From assembly GCA_006384855.1 (NCBI GenBank), contig VCJN01002217.1:149858-213857 (forward strand): a stretch of 64,000 nt of DNA, read 5' to 3'. Below the pieces are notes generated by a model. It did no database searches. It saw only the letters and a list, made by a program, of their open reading frames with translations, and was not told where the DNA came from. The position numbers were made by a program, and so were the translations under genes. The DNA comes from Tetraselmis striata (Eukaryota > Chlorophyta > Chlorodendrophyceae > Chlorodendrales > Chlorodendraceae). Positions 9,401-22,781 of this stretch are shown in pieces; position 1 is the first letter of the stretch; each line of letters opens with the position of its first letter.

Positions 9401-11709
9401 ATTGATCGCCATTGCATGTCAGTACAAAGCGCCGAGCCATGTGTGTGGTTGTACATGCTCCGCTGACCTATCCAGACTGTGTGTCTTGCACCCGCATAAG
9501 GCCCCTCCCCCCCCCCCCCCCCCCCCCTCCGGTCTCCAGGCGCCACCCATTCACGCGTCAACTCGCCTGCAAAGCCAAGACACCACCAACACAGCACGCA
9601 GGACTGCATTGAAGCAACCCCCAGCGCCTATGTATAGCGCAGTGCGCACCTGCATCAGGAAGAACACAATCTTCCCGGGAATGTAGCCGCTGATGCGGTT
9701 TATGTCCAGGTGGCCCCGGCCCGTTACCCTGCCGCAGCACCAGGTCAACACCCTCAGCGGCCAAGAAGATGTCCCCACGGCGAGGCTGCCACGAAGAGGG
9801 TGGAAGCAGTGCGAGCTGCAGCGTCGGCATGGTCTGACACCGGCGCGGCTGGGCCCACATGTTGATGAGCTTGATGTAGTGGATATTGCGGTCAGTGATG
9901 GTTTCATAGACCTCCTCATAGCGCAGGATCCGCTCCTTGAAGTCCACCATGGCCTGCTCCACATCCACGCCCTTGTAGTCGGGGCTGAACATCATCTTGT
10001 AGCGGTAGTTGGCCTCGAGCACCGCGGGGTCGTTGCAGACGCTCTCCAGGAACAGGTACTGGTACGTGCCGTGGAACTTTTGAATCTGCGCGCGCCACAG
10101 ACAGATCCCCCTGCCTGTGAGTCCAGACGCCCCGGCCAGGCCTCCAGCACTGACACAGCGCCTCGCACCAGCGGCAGCAGCCAGCGCCTCCGCATGGCCC
10201 TTCCTTTCGCCCGGGCTCGGCTAGCACCCGGGGGCGATGCGCTGGCCTGGGGGCCAGGTGGCAGGAAGGGGGGCGGGAAGCAGGAGGGCAGGGAGGAGGG
10301 CTGCCGGCTGTACTCACCAGGAAACGCCGCCTTTCCTCTGTGCTGTTGGTGGCGTCAAAGATGGCCACCTGAGAGTGCTCTGCGCATCGTGGTAAGAGAA
10401 TCCGCCTCGTCAGGACACTCTGATGGGGACGGCAGTCAGGCGCATGTGCAGGCAGACCATGGGAGGGCTGTACCGGAGCCCAACCACGTCAGCATGTCAT
10501 CCAGCGCCGCCAGGAGTGCCTCCTGCCGCTTCTGCTGTCCGTCCTGTGGTCATGCACACAAGCTCAGGGACACTCTGCCAGCTCGACAAGCACAAGCAGC
10601 TCTGCCCAGTGCTTAGGGCCGGCCGTCACGCGCGAGATGGCCACCATGGGTAGGCAGCGGCCACTTGGCGGAGCGGATGATTGGTGGGCCAAATGGTGGG
10701 GTCCAGCAGGGACAGATGTGCCGATTGCTGTGCCAAAGTGAAAGATGGCCGCGGCTTCGCACGGGGGGCAGGACTGCTGTGTTGGGAGCACAGCCTCCAC
10801 CTGGTTGTTCTTGTCAAAGAACGTGGCATCCTGGGCCTCGTGGCTTGTGTTCATGCGGCGGCGGTAGAAGCCCACATTGAAGTGGCGGGTGCGGTGCCCA
10901 AGCCTGCGCGCGGGATTGGGGACCCTCAGCAGCTAGCCGCTTGACAGGTGCTTCTGTGGGCGGATCAAGAGGCGCCGCAAGACCGCACCAGTTGAGGTAG
11001 GAGCAGAGCTTGTTGCAGAGAAACGTCTTGCCTCGGCCCGGTAGACCGACCATCACGATGATCAGCTTGTGCTTCTCCACCAACTTGCGGCGCTGTTCGC
11101 AGCCTCCTACACTCTCGTCCTCGATGCCCCCGTTGGCATCGTCCTGGCTGTCATCCTGCGCAGCCATGCCGGCTCAGGCTCGCTGTGGCAACCTCGCCCT
11201 ACTCCACCTGGCGGCTTCAGGTGGCTGATAACCCGAAGGATGCCCAAAGCAACGTTCACTTTGACTCAGATGGCCAGTTTGGAAGGGGGGTGCTTTGCAT
11301 CACATTGATGCTGCCGCGTGTCAGGTCCTGTCTGAGGGAAAGAGGGGGGAGGGCCGGAGAAGGCTGCATTGCTGCGACGCCTCCCGGACGCATCGCGAAA
11401 TCCCACAGCCGAACGCAAGCGGCCTGCCCGCCCCACCTCCGGGTCCTCCACCGGCAGCTTCAGATCCTTAAAGTAAATGTGGGTCTGCTCCGGAGACGTG
11501 GGCCCGCGGCGCCTAGGCGAGGGGCTGCACTTCTCCCTTGCGGGCGAGTCGCCGCGCGACGGGGACCCGCCGTCTGTCATCGGCTGCAGCTGTCCATCCT
11601 CGCCCTCCGCGCTCTCCTGGCGGTCGGGGCTCAGCAAGCGCGAGCGGCCGTTGCGGCTTCCTGAGCCCTTGCTCTTGCTGCGCCAGAATTCCCACATGCC
11701 TCTTACCAC
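6455..11709 (-). CDS. Bifunctional 6-phosphofructo-2-kinase/fructose-2,6-bisphosphatase
   Basis: Makes and breaks fructose-2,6-bisphosphate, the cytosolic signal that sets glycolysis against gluconeogenesis. Twelve exons inferred: 11437-11709, 10989-11155, 10801-10903, 10474-10543, 10318-10379, 9859-10085, 9650-9728, 9325-9376, 9045-9184, 8646-8833, 8143-8404 and 6455-6982. They join in phase to 716 residues. Kinase P-loop GLPGRGKT is at about 128-135, followed by FDATNST. The phosphatase domain has RHGES at 343-347, Arg401, Glu421 and His487, so both sites look complete. The N-terminal ~90 residues are Ser/Arg/Pro-rich; no starch-binding CBM20 is apparent, unlike land-plant F2KP. The C-terminal 175 residues (one exon) are low-complexity and follow the phosphatase core. 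Start ATG 11709 is chosen; ATG 11697 is equally possible. The last intron (6983-8142) holds an AT-rich stretch. Confidence 0.95.
7120..7640. other. AT-rich block in the last intron of the PFK-2/FBPase-2 gene
   Basis: Base composition drops sharply to AT-rich compared with the exons on both sides. No reading frame or terminal repeats were recognised. It may be an old insertion. Confidence 0.4.
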
Positions 11710-12482
11710 TCTCCACCCTGTGAGCTGTCGCGGAATGCGCTTTGCGAATGGGGGCGGCGGCTATATGACTGGACCCCAGCAGGGTTGCTTCGAGTGCTGA
11801 ATTCGTGTAAGGATAAGATCGCTACAGGTGGTAGCGCTTGTGTGAATTGCTCAAAGCGACCGATCAGCCAGGCGGCAGGCACGCGGGCGACTACTGGTGT
11901 GAATTACAAAAGCCCAAGCGACTTGCTGTACTGGTGTGAATTACAAAAAGGGAAGTAACAAATCCATAATGGTACTATACTGCTAAAAGTAGTACCAAAA
12001 GGATGTACTTGTGGTTAATAGGTTTGGTTAGACGGGGACACGGGGTAGAGTCGGGTGAAGTTCAAGTACTACTAAGGGCGGCAGGCACGGGCGGGCGCGG
12101 CTGGCTGGGGCCGGGAATGATAAATAAAATATGAGGCAAGTGATGTTTTAATATTATAGCGATACGCAACATTCAAGAAATCCACACAGCGTCGGGTGAT
12201 CAAATGTTTAGATAAAGTCTCAGCTGTGGTAGCAGGAAGTCTGTAACATTACCGTACATCAGGTACCAGCAGTAGGGGTAACAACAGCAGCCTGGTACCA
12301 GTACATAATCCTTGAAGCAGTTCTCATTTTTTTATTTGTTTTCCGCCCCGCGCCCGGGACAGGACTGGACTGGCACCAGTGAAACCCTCGCAGCGTCACT
12401 ACGACGGCCGTTTAGGTAGCGATCCATTTACGGAAAGCGACCACTCCTCTTATATATACTACCTTGTAGCGCGCGTTGATAT
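11710..12482. other. Upstream region of PFK-2/FBPase-2
   Basis: No gene is seen. It should contain the promoter of the minus-strand gene. A short dispersed repeat with GGGACAGGACTGG and GGCACCAGTGAAACCC (about 12355-12390) is shared with about 19390-19420 and, partly and inverted, with about 21455-21490. A T run precedes it, as in the other copies. Confidence 0.5.
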
Positions 12483-12623
12483 TGTTGAGATATCAAGCTC
12501 GAAATAAGGGTGCCAATCGGACTTGGATGTCATCATCCGATATTGTAGAGCTTGTATACCCATCTGAACCGGGCCGAGGACCACACCACAGGTAGGACTG
12601 TACGAGGTACAGTAGTACCAACA
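12483..12623. mobile_element. Solo LTR of the TRIM family at 28.65 kb
   Basis: Begins TGTTGAG and ends CCAACA, and matches both terminal repeats of the element at 28653-29225 along its 141 bp (shared TATCAAGCTCGA, CGATATTGTAGAGCTTGT, CTGAACCGGGCCGAGGACCA). No internal region follows on either side, so it is a solo LTR. Divergence suggests it is old. Confidence 0.75.
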
Positions 12624-13099
12624 TATATAGCCTCCTTCGTGGTCAGTCCGTCCAAGATCTTCGGAACTTTGTCGCCAGCCAACCCCCTGATGAGTTCCGC
12701 CATCACCTGTTGCGCACGCGGCGGGGGTTGTTGCAACGAGTCTCCGCTTGCTTGCGTGCATGGTACCTTGGGCGGCATTCTCTCTGCCGGAGTGCAGACG
12801 GCCAAGTCTGATGCGTCTGCCCGTTCTCATTCCGCACCCTCAGTGTACCGCCATACACGATGGTATGGGACGTTGTAGCGGTGCGGACGCCCACGTGATT
12901 GAGAGGGAGCTAGTGAAGGCCGCGTCGTGCTCGCAAAAGGAGCCGGCGGCATTTCTTGACGAGACCAACAACTCTCGGTTTCAGAAATTTGAAATTTGAA
13001 ATTTCTTATACAACTTTGTTCCCGCTTCATCTTCGATGCTAGACGGGCTAGTGCTGCTTCCACCGCGCAATTGCTTTCATGGACGTTTCGTATTGCCTT

Positions 13100-14778
13100 T
13101 ATTTTAGGGTGATTTTCTGATCGCCTTTGAAGATGCGGACGCCGCCGCGTTTTCAACGCTCGCCGGCATTTGGGGTGTTAGCCCCGACCTCTTGGATACG
13201 CCCTCCATGCGCACGCACATGTCCTTCCATGTCCAATTTGGGGGCATCGGCATCGGCGATAATGTGGTTATCGCAGATGCCTCCCACATCGGCGTTGCCG
13301 CCCTTGTGGTTGGCCACGCTGTGACTTTCCTCCGTGCTCAACACGCCACCCTAAGCGACGCCGGCGCGTTCCTTTCCGAGCCGTCAGGCGTATCCAGCCC
13401 TCATAGCCTCTACCTTGTTGGGGCGTCCTCGATTCACCAGGCTATGGCCACCCCATCGTTGGAGCCCGATGCCGGCGCCAACGTGTCGGTGCCGATGTGG
13501 GTTGTCGAGCTTCGCGCTGTCATACCCGTAGTGTCGTTGACGAGTGTGGAGACGCGGTGCTCGAGGATATGCTTGCGGGGCCGTTGGCCTCTGCCCTAAA
13601 GTTGCTCCCCTCCAAGCGCTCTCGCGTTGCTTATGCCGGCTGCTCGGCCGCTAGGGCTGAGCCAGCGTCTGCGATGCGCTCGGCAGCCGACGTCCAAGGT
13701 ATCCCGCATTACTCGGACTTCCCCTTGCACTCCATGCGGAAAGTCCAGGAAACCCTGAGCCACCGCATTCACACGGTCCGCTCGGCAAAGCTTGCTACGT
13801 GTATGCCTACAAGCGGCCCTCATAGTAACCGCTTCCGGGGCCGCCTTTTACGCGCTGCGACAGCGTTCCCGGTGACTGATCCTCCAAGTGGGGGTCGCCT
13901 TGGTGAAGTCCGTGAGCGTTCCCGTGACTCCTGAGTACTACGATTCCATGTTCCGCGTTGCCGTTTGCCGCCCCTATGGCCTTGCGGCGGCTCTTGTCCT
14001 CTCCCTTGGCGAGCCCTGCCCTTGTGCTTTTTGCTCCTTCTCGGTACAAGGCATGCTGGCCCGTTTTGAGGAAGTTGGCGTGGAATTCACTCCTTCAGCT
14101 TGGGCGGTTGCGTACGTTGATCACGTGGCACGTTGCTCTGGGGGCGACTCCAATCACGCCGCACACGAGTGGGCGGCACATGGCCTTTCCGACGTTTGCC
14201 ACGACGTGAAGTCCGCCCATGGCGTGGGTGTCTAGACCCTCACGGACCCACCGGCGCTTGTTTCTTTTCCGAAGGTCAGCGACGGCCGGCCGGCCCCGAT
14301 GTTGGGCTTTTTGGGTATGGTGGTAACGTATCCGCGGGAACACGGTTGCTGTCGATACCACCATTGCCCCTATCCTCGGCGTGTCAAGCTCGGATCCAAC
14401 GACCGCATTGCGGGCTGCATAGCGCCACAAAATCCAAAGTATGACGAGGGTGTCCAAAATGCCGCCGGCATGCTTCGCTTTGTTCCTCTCGCCCTTTCCG
14501 AGTTCGGCTCGCTGGCCCCGCACGCTAAGGCCTTCTTGGTAGAGCTTGCGAAAGCTAGCCACGCACACTACACTGGCCGAAAAATCGGCCAGCTCTTGTC
14601 TGCGTGGCGCCGCCGGTTCCCTTTGCTCATCAACATGGCACATGTAGACAACGTTCTTGGCGGGGTCGCGGCCGCGCGCGCGGCACGTGATGGTGCTCAT
14701 GCACATGCGTCGCGTCGCTCGTCGGCATGTGTTGCTATGACCCGGGTCATTGGCTGCAAGCGTACTCGCCGCGGCTGA
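13100..14778 (+). mobile_element. Degraded retroelement coding sequence, LINE-like C-terminal region (tentative)
   Basis: Several open stretches (13192-13599, 13497-13934, 13888-14235, 14299-14778) in different plus frames are coding-like, with Ala/Arg/His/Cys-rich text. The last, with the pattern FVPLALSEFG followed by HAKAFLVELAK, resembles from memory the extreme C-terminus of retrotransposon polyproteins common in algae and oomycetes. No reverse transcriptase domain was recognised. The family assignment is uncertain; a broken host gene is the alternative. Confidence 0.35.
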
Positions 14779-17229
14779 TGGCCTACCCCGGGGCGGAGGT
14801 CCCCACTGGTTTCGTGTTACCCTTTCGGTCGTTCTGGCCGTTTCTTGGCTTCAGTGCTTCCCTTGACCCTTTCGTTCCTGGGAGCTTGGCGACTTCGTGG
14901 TTCCCTTGGCCTCTTCCTTGTTTCTTGGCTCCGTCCATGGTCTCATGCTCGACCTTGGTATCAGGCTTATGACTCTCAATCTTTTGCTGGCAACCTTTCA
15001 TAGTTGCTGTTACTTCTGTTTGTAGTGCGCATATGTTAGTCCTGATCGCCTTTTGCAGCTAGCTCATGTACATGTATAGCGACTATAGCGCGACATCGAG
15101 CGAACGCGCTTATGATCGGTACGTTCGCCTACAATTGTAGCCCAGGTTTCCTACTTCCCTGCTGAGCAGATAATCAATGCGCAGATAACTTACTATTACC
15201 TAAAAGCAAAATAAAGTATAAAAGGCATGTGGAGCAGTTGTGTGTGTGGGGGGGGGGGGGGGGGGGGGGGGGGGGCTCATAAAAAGGGGGGAGAGAACTC
15301 AATAAACCAACAACAATAAAGTTGTGTTGGCCTTAGCCGCGAATGAGTGGCCAATCAAAGCCCAAACTGGTTGCCGTCCAAGCCATCAGGCCATCACAAC
15401 TGGATTTCTTGTTTTAGGTGGCCCGCTCCCTCTATTCTTGAGCCCCCCTGTTCCTCTGCCACAGCCCAACAGAACATATGCGGTCTAACTCAGGTGCTCG
15501 CAGAACGCAATACCCATTCTTTAGCGCGGTCCGGCCCAGTACTACTGCACTACGACGATACCCCATGTTATTTATTATTATATGCCCCCTTTCTCTGTGG
15601 AGAAAGAGGCACCGAAAATAACAAGTTGTGATGCCCTCGGTACCGGGTTTTCACTTCTATTTTTTTCAAATCCGCGATTTTACCTCGGAAGGGCAGGGGG
15701 TTACTGTTATTCGCGATCACTTCTCGCGAGACATACGAGGCGCGCTGGGCGCAGGCTGATCCGACAACTATCAATGATATCAATCTGTATATGGAATCTT
15801 TCAGTAACAGCAGCGTCACGCATCAGCCGTTTCTTGGTCAATCATCTGTGAGTAGAATAGGAGGATCCTCGTTACTTTTAAGAGAGGTTTATGGTGACAT
15901 ACATAACAACAATAAGAGCTGTCATATCATCACATGTCGCATTTCGTCAAAACATCTAATACCGATCATCACACAACCACAGCATCCTGCTCGGAATACT
16001 GTCAGCATTATTATAAGGCGTCGGTTTCCATCATTTAATCAGTCCACTCTCCAATGGTATTTAGAAGGTAGCTAGATGAATCATGCACTGAACTTCTCAT
16101 TGCCGAAATGGGGGTGTCAAAAAGTGTATGTGTGTGACTGCTGTGGGTGGAGGTAGGCACAGCGAAGGCCCCTGCGCGCGCACGCTGGGGGGGGGGGGGG
16201 GGGGGGTTCCTAAACAACATATAAAACTTGCTGGTGAGACGCCTAAAGCTAAATGAAAGAGAGCGGGATTCTGGCAGCCTCTAGTAGAACGATAAGCCCG
16301 CAATCGATGGCTACGGTTTCACAGTTTCCTACAGTCTGACTGCGCATCTTGAGATGAATGGCGGCAGCAGCACAACGGCTTGAGGCCCTCGGTGCCACCC
16401 CCCTTCTGTTACCCGCCGTTAGCCCCCAATATAGCACCTGCCTACTTGCCCGTGGGATTGTAATCTGAAGGAGGCTATCAAAGACCTGAGGCTATCTGTG
16501 TTGCTGTTGTGGGCTCTGCAGTTAACAACGTGCACCTCTCCGACAATCAGCAAATTATGACTATTGGATTGCTGATATAGGATGACGCAGAATTCAACGC
16601 ACATTCGAGACTTAGTTGCATGTTACCTCGCTCGGGTAGCGACTGCTAGAATAATTAGTGGCATGGGTACCTTGGCATGTACGCAGGTGAATGGCACCCC
16701 CACCGGACCCCGGTGGTCCGCAGATGGGCAATACTATCCAGTCTGTCCCTGTTAGGTACCCGGAAAGAGGGCATAATACAGGCTGCGCACACCCTGGGTT
16801 CGTTGCTAGTGGCCGCTATCATCATCAGGGCCTCAACCTGCTGCCTCTGATCATCTGACGACTTTGTACACGAGCACCCCCCCCCTCCCCCCCGCATACC
16901 AGGAAGAATTCCCCCGGAGTATTCCTCCTTGTGATTGGTCACCGCGAGCATAGGAGAGCCAGGACGCGAGAACTTCCTTGTATTTGTTGTAGGCTTTTTG
17001 GTGAAGGTGCGTTCATCGGGCTGTCTTTAGTCGTGGCTGTAAGGCTGCTGCTGCCGGCCGAGGTCGTTAGGATCCAACAATTTCGCACCGACTCGCGCAA
17101 TGTAAACTGTAGACCTTGCGTGTGGTGTACGCCAGTCTCGTTACATTGGTCCCTACACTTGCAACCACCAGGGATATCTAGATGAATACGGGGTTTAGGT
17201 TGAGCCACTGATGGGCCAGACGCTGCCTC
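14779..17229. other. Intergenic region without recognised gene
   Basis: Contains long G runs near 15248-15275 (after a GT repeat) and 16187-16206. Small open frames on both strands (for example 16655-16951, minus) resemble no family I know. Part of 16.9-17.2 kb is likely 3' untranslated sequence of the SBP gene. Confidence 0.5.
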
Positions 17230-18579
17230 TCAAACAGTGTGATGGACCTGAGCATTGCGTGGCGCAGGAAAGTTTGATGGTTGCCATGGGGCTTGCGTTG
17301 TGACAGGCCAGCTCGCAATCGGCTGTAGGGTGTCAAAATCTTGCTCGCCAAATTCTCCGCTGGATAATCCACCGCCGCTGGACATCTGAGGCATGTTGTG
17401 GTTCTCCGTCTCATCGCTGACTCGCTGGTTCATCATCCATTGGTTGCCCATCATGCCATAAAAGCCATTGTTGGGCGGATGACTCATGGCTATCTGCGAG
17501 GGGTCCGCGACAACCATTCAGGTGGGGGAAATATCAGATTTGCAGTCAGCTCAGTGGTGCCAAGCTGGTTTTTCCTACCATGGTAGCATGCATTCACTGC
17601 ACGGAGGCTCAATATGGATAGTTACCCGGATCCTGTTTCCATCGCATTGGCGAGAAGAGAAACTTCCAGCATTTGCTATGTCCTGAAGCGCTACACTTTG
17701 GCCATTCATTCTTTGCATATTGGCATTGGCATATCCCGGCTCCGACATGAGCTCTCCCTGATTCTGACTCATATCACGTCGTACGGTTCCAATGCCGGGC
17801 ATCTGTGTGTGTCCGGAGGGGAAGCTTGAAACTCTGGACGGCGCGAGAAGAGCATCCATCCTGGCTGACGGTGTTGGGTAAGTGAAGCTGCTGCCTGTCT
17901 CCTGAAATACGCAAGCCTCGGGATAGTATTCACGTGACGCCTCGTTCAACATTTGATCAGGTGCTGAAAAATAAGACTCGGTGCCTGTGGCGGCAGTCAC
18001 GCTTGTGGAGTGTGACTCATCATTTGACCCCTGGAAACAGAAAAATTGCAGCAGGCAGAAAAGTCAACTCAGCTCCCGACTCCATGCAATGCAGCAACGA
18101 GCTAAAGATGATGCCGCCAAATTCATGTTCACGGTTGCAGCTCACCCGCAGCTTAGACATCTTAACCTTCCTCTGCCGCCTGCAGGATTATCAGAGGAAA
18201 TCATCAGATTCGAGGCTCAGTCAGTATTTGACATATTGTGGCTAGCAGCGTGGGGTGCGCGAGTGTGTGTTGGAAAGGGGGGGGGTGGGTGAGCAGATCG
18301 CAGGACAGTGACATCATATACGGTCCCATACCTCCGGTTATGCCGCTCCAGACGCTTGCGGCAGCCACGCTTGTCACCGTCGAACAGGTCCAGTGGATGT
18401 AAGCGAGTGCACTGCTGGCAGAATCGATGCTCTACGCCAGCGACATCCACGGAGTCTGCCTTCTGGTGGACCACACATAGCTTCACACGGTGGCTATTGC
18501 GTAACGTTTCATCTGCAACGGTGGAGGTGCAGCCAGGGACGCGACACTCCGCTCTGTCCTTGCTGGCTCCGCTGCCGGC
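17230..18579 (-). CDS. SBP-box (SQUAMOSA-promoter-binding-like) transcription factor, 5' incomplete
   Basis: Sequence-specific nuclear DNA-binding protein of the green-lineage SBP/SPL family, which includes Chlamydomonas CRR1. Three exons inferred, all phase 0: 18322-18579, 17626-18030 and 17230-17493 (stop TGA 17230-17232). The first carries the SBP domain: C-x4-C with later C-x2-H for zinc site 1, and FCQQCTRLHPLDLF with a following GC for zinc site 2. The basic KRGCRKRLERHNRR also serves as nuclear localisation signal. The ~220 residues after it are Met/Gln/Ser/Asn-rich and unstructured, as in activation regions. The exon at 18579 starts right after a TCTCTTGCAG acceptor, so at least one 5' exon with the start codon lies upstream and was not found. 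No ankyrin repeats are seen. The target genes are unknown. Confidence 0.88.
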
Positions 18580-21500
18580 CTGCAAGAGAGGCAGGCAGCA
18601 ACTTCAGCGATATTGTATGTGCACCAAGTGCACTTCATGAACGCGGTTGAGGTATCGATGTGATGGAAAATGCTGGAGCAGTGACAAATAGTACTGCTGC
18701 GTCAGGAATGCTACGTGCTGTCAGAGTGATGTATATCCCATGCTGTGAAATACTGAATCACCGGGAATGAAAAAATGCGTTTAACCCTAATGAAAATATG
18801 TGTAGGCTGTCAGACTGCGCTATGCCTCCTGCGCGTCGTCGGCGTCCGTGTCATAACCCCGTGCATCATGGTGGGTACCCGTACGTTCGTACTCGTACAG
18901 GCATATAAGCGAATATATGTCTGTCGATGATATCAATCGTTATCGTCCGCCATACAGGGTATAAATACTATGGTTTGTACGAGGTCCCGACATACCCTGT
19001 AGCAAAATTAAAACCGGGGACATGCACGCCAGCAGCGAGCGTGTCCTTTTTTGAGCAGTAGGGTCCAGACACGCTTCCCAAAAAGTACTTTACGGCGAAA
19101 GGTATCGCGCGCGCGTCGAGGACCACCCTTGATCATCTCCGGGGCCGTCTGGCCACCCGTACCGGTGCACCAGCCACGATGAGACCACGATGAGGCCTGC
19201 CCGCAGTTGTCGGCGGGGCGTAGCCCCCGTGACCCTCCACCCCCAGCTAATAGAAGTTGCACCCTTACCCCAAATCGCTCGCGAAGCGTGGGTGTGAGTG
19301 CTGGATCTGCCGGTCAGGGCGCGGCTGATTGACCTAGCGGATGTGTCCTGGCTGCCCAGGCGGGGCGTGTCGCTTTTTTTTTTCCGCCTCCGGTACAGGA
19401 CTGGCACCAGTGAAACCCACAAAACCTTTCGTGGTCAGTGCCGGGCGTGTCGTATATACTTGTGAGGCGCGATGCTACAGCACGGTGGCGTGCCTCTGCC
19501 GCGTCGTCCGTCTGATTATGAACACAAATATAAATCTGGACATCATTCGCAATCCTTACATCATACCCGTACACTCTTACTACCCGAGTACCCGTAGGCC
19601 TGGGGTACCTGTATGGCATGTATCCGCCATGAAATATACAACCGGCATAACAAAAATAACGCCACCCTGGGGCCGCCCTCACCCTATTGGGGGCCTCTGG
19701 CGATTAAATACTGTAGAGAGAGCACTTACGAGCATGTCGTTAATAAATCGGTGCTGATCCGTAGGTTTCTTTGGCCGTGCACTTGAATAAAACACGGACA
19801 ATCTAATAAAATTTTAAACAATAGCTCGCGGTACGGGTTACGCGTGCAACGTCGGCGTGCTTGTCCGATCCTCGTACGCCCTTTAATATCATGAGCTAGC
19901 TGCAAAAGGCGATCAGGAAACCACCCGAATAGCAATAAATAGGAAACGTCCGCTACAGCAGTTGCGCAGTGGACACGCTAATAAAACAAAAATACCAAAC
20001 GTACGTAAACGTATCATTATTGTTTTCTCAGAGCGTGTCCGAATAGGCTGGAAACGAGGCGGATTCGCTCGCCCTGAATAACGCGTCTTTTTTATTTTAG
20101 CGGGTCCGGATGATCACGATCAATTGATTCATTGGCACTTTACGGGTGGGTGTTGTCGGTGCGTCGGCGGGGACCCTTCATCCGCCTCGCGCGGCACCGT
20201 CTGGCTACCTGTAATCCTTACTGGTGCACCGGCAAGATGCCGCGAGTTCAGCCTGCGTGCAGTCGTCGGCGGAGCACAACCACCGTGACCCTCCGCCTTC
20301 AGTTACTAGACGTTGCACGGTCTCACCTCGACTCGCTCACGAAGCGTGGGTGCGAGTGCTGGAGCTGCCAGTCACGGCGCGGCTGATTGACCTGGCGGAC
20401 GTGTCCTGGCCCCCTCGCCCCCCTCCAGAGAAATTGTTTTGCCGAGGTGCCCAGACCGACTGGAAGGTCGGCTCGCGGAGTGTCTACGGCCGCTTATATA
20501 AGTTCAATAGTACCATGTGGAAGCACCTTAACAGGTCTCACGGTGACCATTTGTGTGAGCGCTGGGCGGGGGGGGGTCGGGGTCGGCCGGGCGGGTACGC
20601 ACGCTAATCGGGTCCCGCGTGCTATATTACCAGTACTGGCGGTGCTGTTGTCTGAGCATACGTGCATATAGCGACTAGTCGTACTCGTACAGGGCATTGA
20701 TACCGAAACGCGCATTGGGATATGATATAATGGCGGGCGGGGAAAAAAACTGCACGCGGCGCGGGCGGGCCGCTAGACGCACCTGCGCCAGCTCGGTATG
20801 GACGTCAATGTCGTCAGTGCCAGGCTGGCAGCTCTGCTCAGCGTTGCGCATATGGTCGGCGCTGCGCTTCTTTCCAGAGGATGGCAAAGTTCCCGCGGTC
20901 TCGGGGGGGGAGGTGGACGCCATCGCGTCCAGTGCTGTGCCGCGTGACCTGCCCTTGATGTTGGATATTTGGAACTGAGATTCCCGTATGCGAGTACCAG
21001 TAACGGCGAAACCCAGGCGTTCTGCCGTCCCTGCTTCAGAACGATGCGAAGTTATACGAGCAGATGATACCGGTGGCAGGGCTGAAAGCCATTCCTCTTC
21101 ACAATGAACAGCGGCGGTGGTGGTGGGTTCCTTCCGCTTGCTCGGTATGGGGTGAAGTCCTGCCCAAGGTACAGACGTTGGGCGGGGTTGAGCCAGTGAG
21201 CCAGCGAGCCGGTGGGCATTGAGCAGTACAGGTCCTGGTATGTATGTGTAGATAATAGTCGCTGTAGCTCGTTATTATCATGTGATGGGCACGAGTTTCT
21301 CACAGTGCGCGGGCCCAAAATTAGCAGTTTTGCAGAATGCTCCGGCAATTTGCTTGGTGAATGGTGACCGAGAGTCGCCTTCCCAGGGCTTTCCGTAAAC
21401 GAATATCGCTGCCTAACTAAAGGGCCGTCCTAGAGACCCTGCAAGGCCAGGCAAGGCCTGGTGCCAGTCCTGTCCCGGGGGCGGGAAAAATAAGTGCGCG

Positions 21501-22781
21501 GGCACCCGTACTCGGTACACATACATACCAGTTGGCGCAGCAAGAGGCGGTCAAGTGCTGGGGCGTCTTCGGCCGATGTCCCGCCCCGGACATTACTGAT
21601 TTAATTTAATCCTTACATAGCGGGGGAGCTACCAGCGCCAATATCCCGGTACGAGTGATCCGTCACGAGCACGCGGAGCGCTCGGATCACGAGTACCAGG
21701 TACGAGATACACGCATCAGTACGACGAGTACGAGTTGGTAACGAGGATCCTTATCCCCCGCGAAATAGGCGGGCTCATCCATCTGCTACGCGGCGGGTAT
21801 ATGGGGATACCGGCACCGTCGCTACGAGACACTGTCATTTTCATGCGCCCGAAAATGCAACGGTCATCATAAGTTAATTATTTGTCATTTAAAATCATTT
21901 TTGAGCGCCCGTTATGATCTTTCCTTCTGCATCCAAAGACTTCAAAGTACTGTCAAGAGCACTGCAAAAATGCAGTTGGGTTGCTATATCAGTAGTGTTT
22001 GTAAGTAGCGACTGCACATTGGCCAGCAAGATACTGGCACACGCAGTACCAATACATGCGCAAGAGAGGACAATAATGAAGAAAAACCGTAACGAATATG
22101 ATATGTATGTCTTGTTGTACCACAATACCACAATAATTAATGCCGAACTCGACCTACCGGCCGACCTATCACACCCGTGCCACTATTGTTTTACCCCGGT
22201 GGAATTGTAACCTCAGACAATGCTGACGCCCCATGCATGTGGTCATCCAAATACCGCCTCATCCACCCGACGGCGTACCCGGCCGGAACGTTGTCCTAAG
22301 CACACTGCCGCAAATGCCACTAGCGACTTGCCAATGCCACCAGCCAACTAGATCGGGGATGCTTACCTGGCCGACAACACTGTCGACAAGCAGGTGGCCA
22401 GTCACTGCACACAATGACGACAATATGCCTTCACACTATATGAAGGCTCTTGAGCTTGAGCCTAAAGGTAAGACATATGTGCCCAATACGACGTTTGAAA
22501 GCCCCACGAGCTCCGCTTTGAAACCGATTTTATTTTCGTAACCTGTATGTTCGATAACAATTTACTGATGCTAAAGCCCAAATAGACCGTTAATCAAAAC
22601 CTACTCCCGCCCACTATGTTACAAGTACTATATTCCGGCACAACGCTATGTTGACAAGTGACGCCTTCGTTCGCCTACGCAGAATTAAAATCGCGACGCT
22701 CTGAAAAATATGAGTACCTGTAGTAATCCTGGCAGACGGCCGCATGGCACTAGCGTTTCAGCTTGCACGTTAAAATTATAT
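18580..22781. other. Repeat-rich intergenic region upstream of the SBP gene
   Basis: No confident gene. Motifs built on ACCCGTAC/GTACTCGTACAG recur (about 18888, 19595, 20680, 21505). A diverged direct repeat pair is listed separately. Part of this span must hold the missing 5' end of the SBP gene. Confidence 0.5.
19140..20420. repeat. Pair of diverged direct repeats (about 19140-19365 and 20190-20412)
   Basis: The two ~220-bp segments share long blocks such as CGTGACCCTCC, CGAAGCGTGGGTG, GAGTGCTGGA and GGCGCGGCTGATTGACCT, at an estimated three-quarters identity by eye. The first is followed by a T run and the dispersed motif ACAGGACTGGCACCAG; the second is not. Likely fragments of one old transposon family. 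Confidence 0.6.
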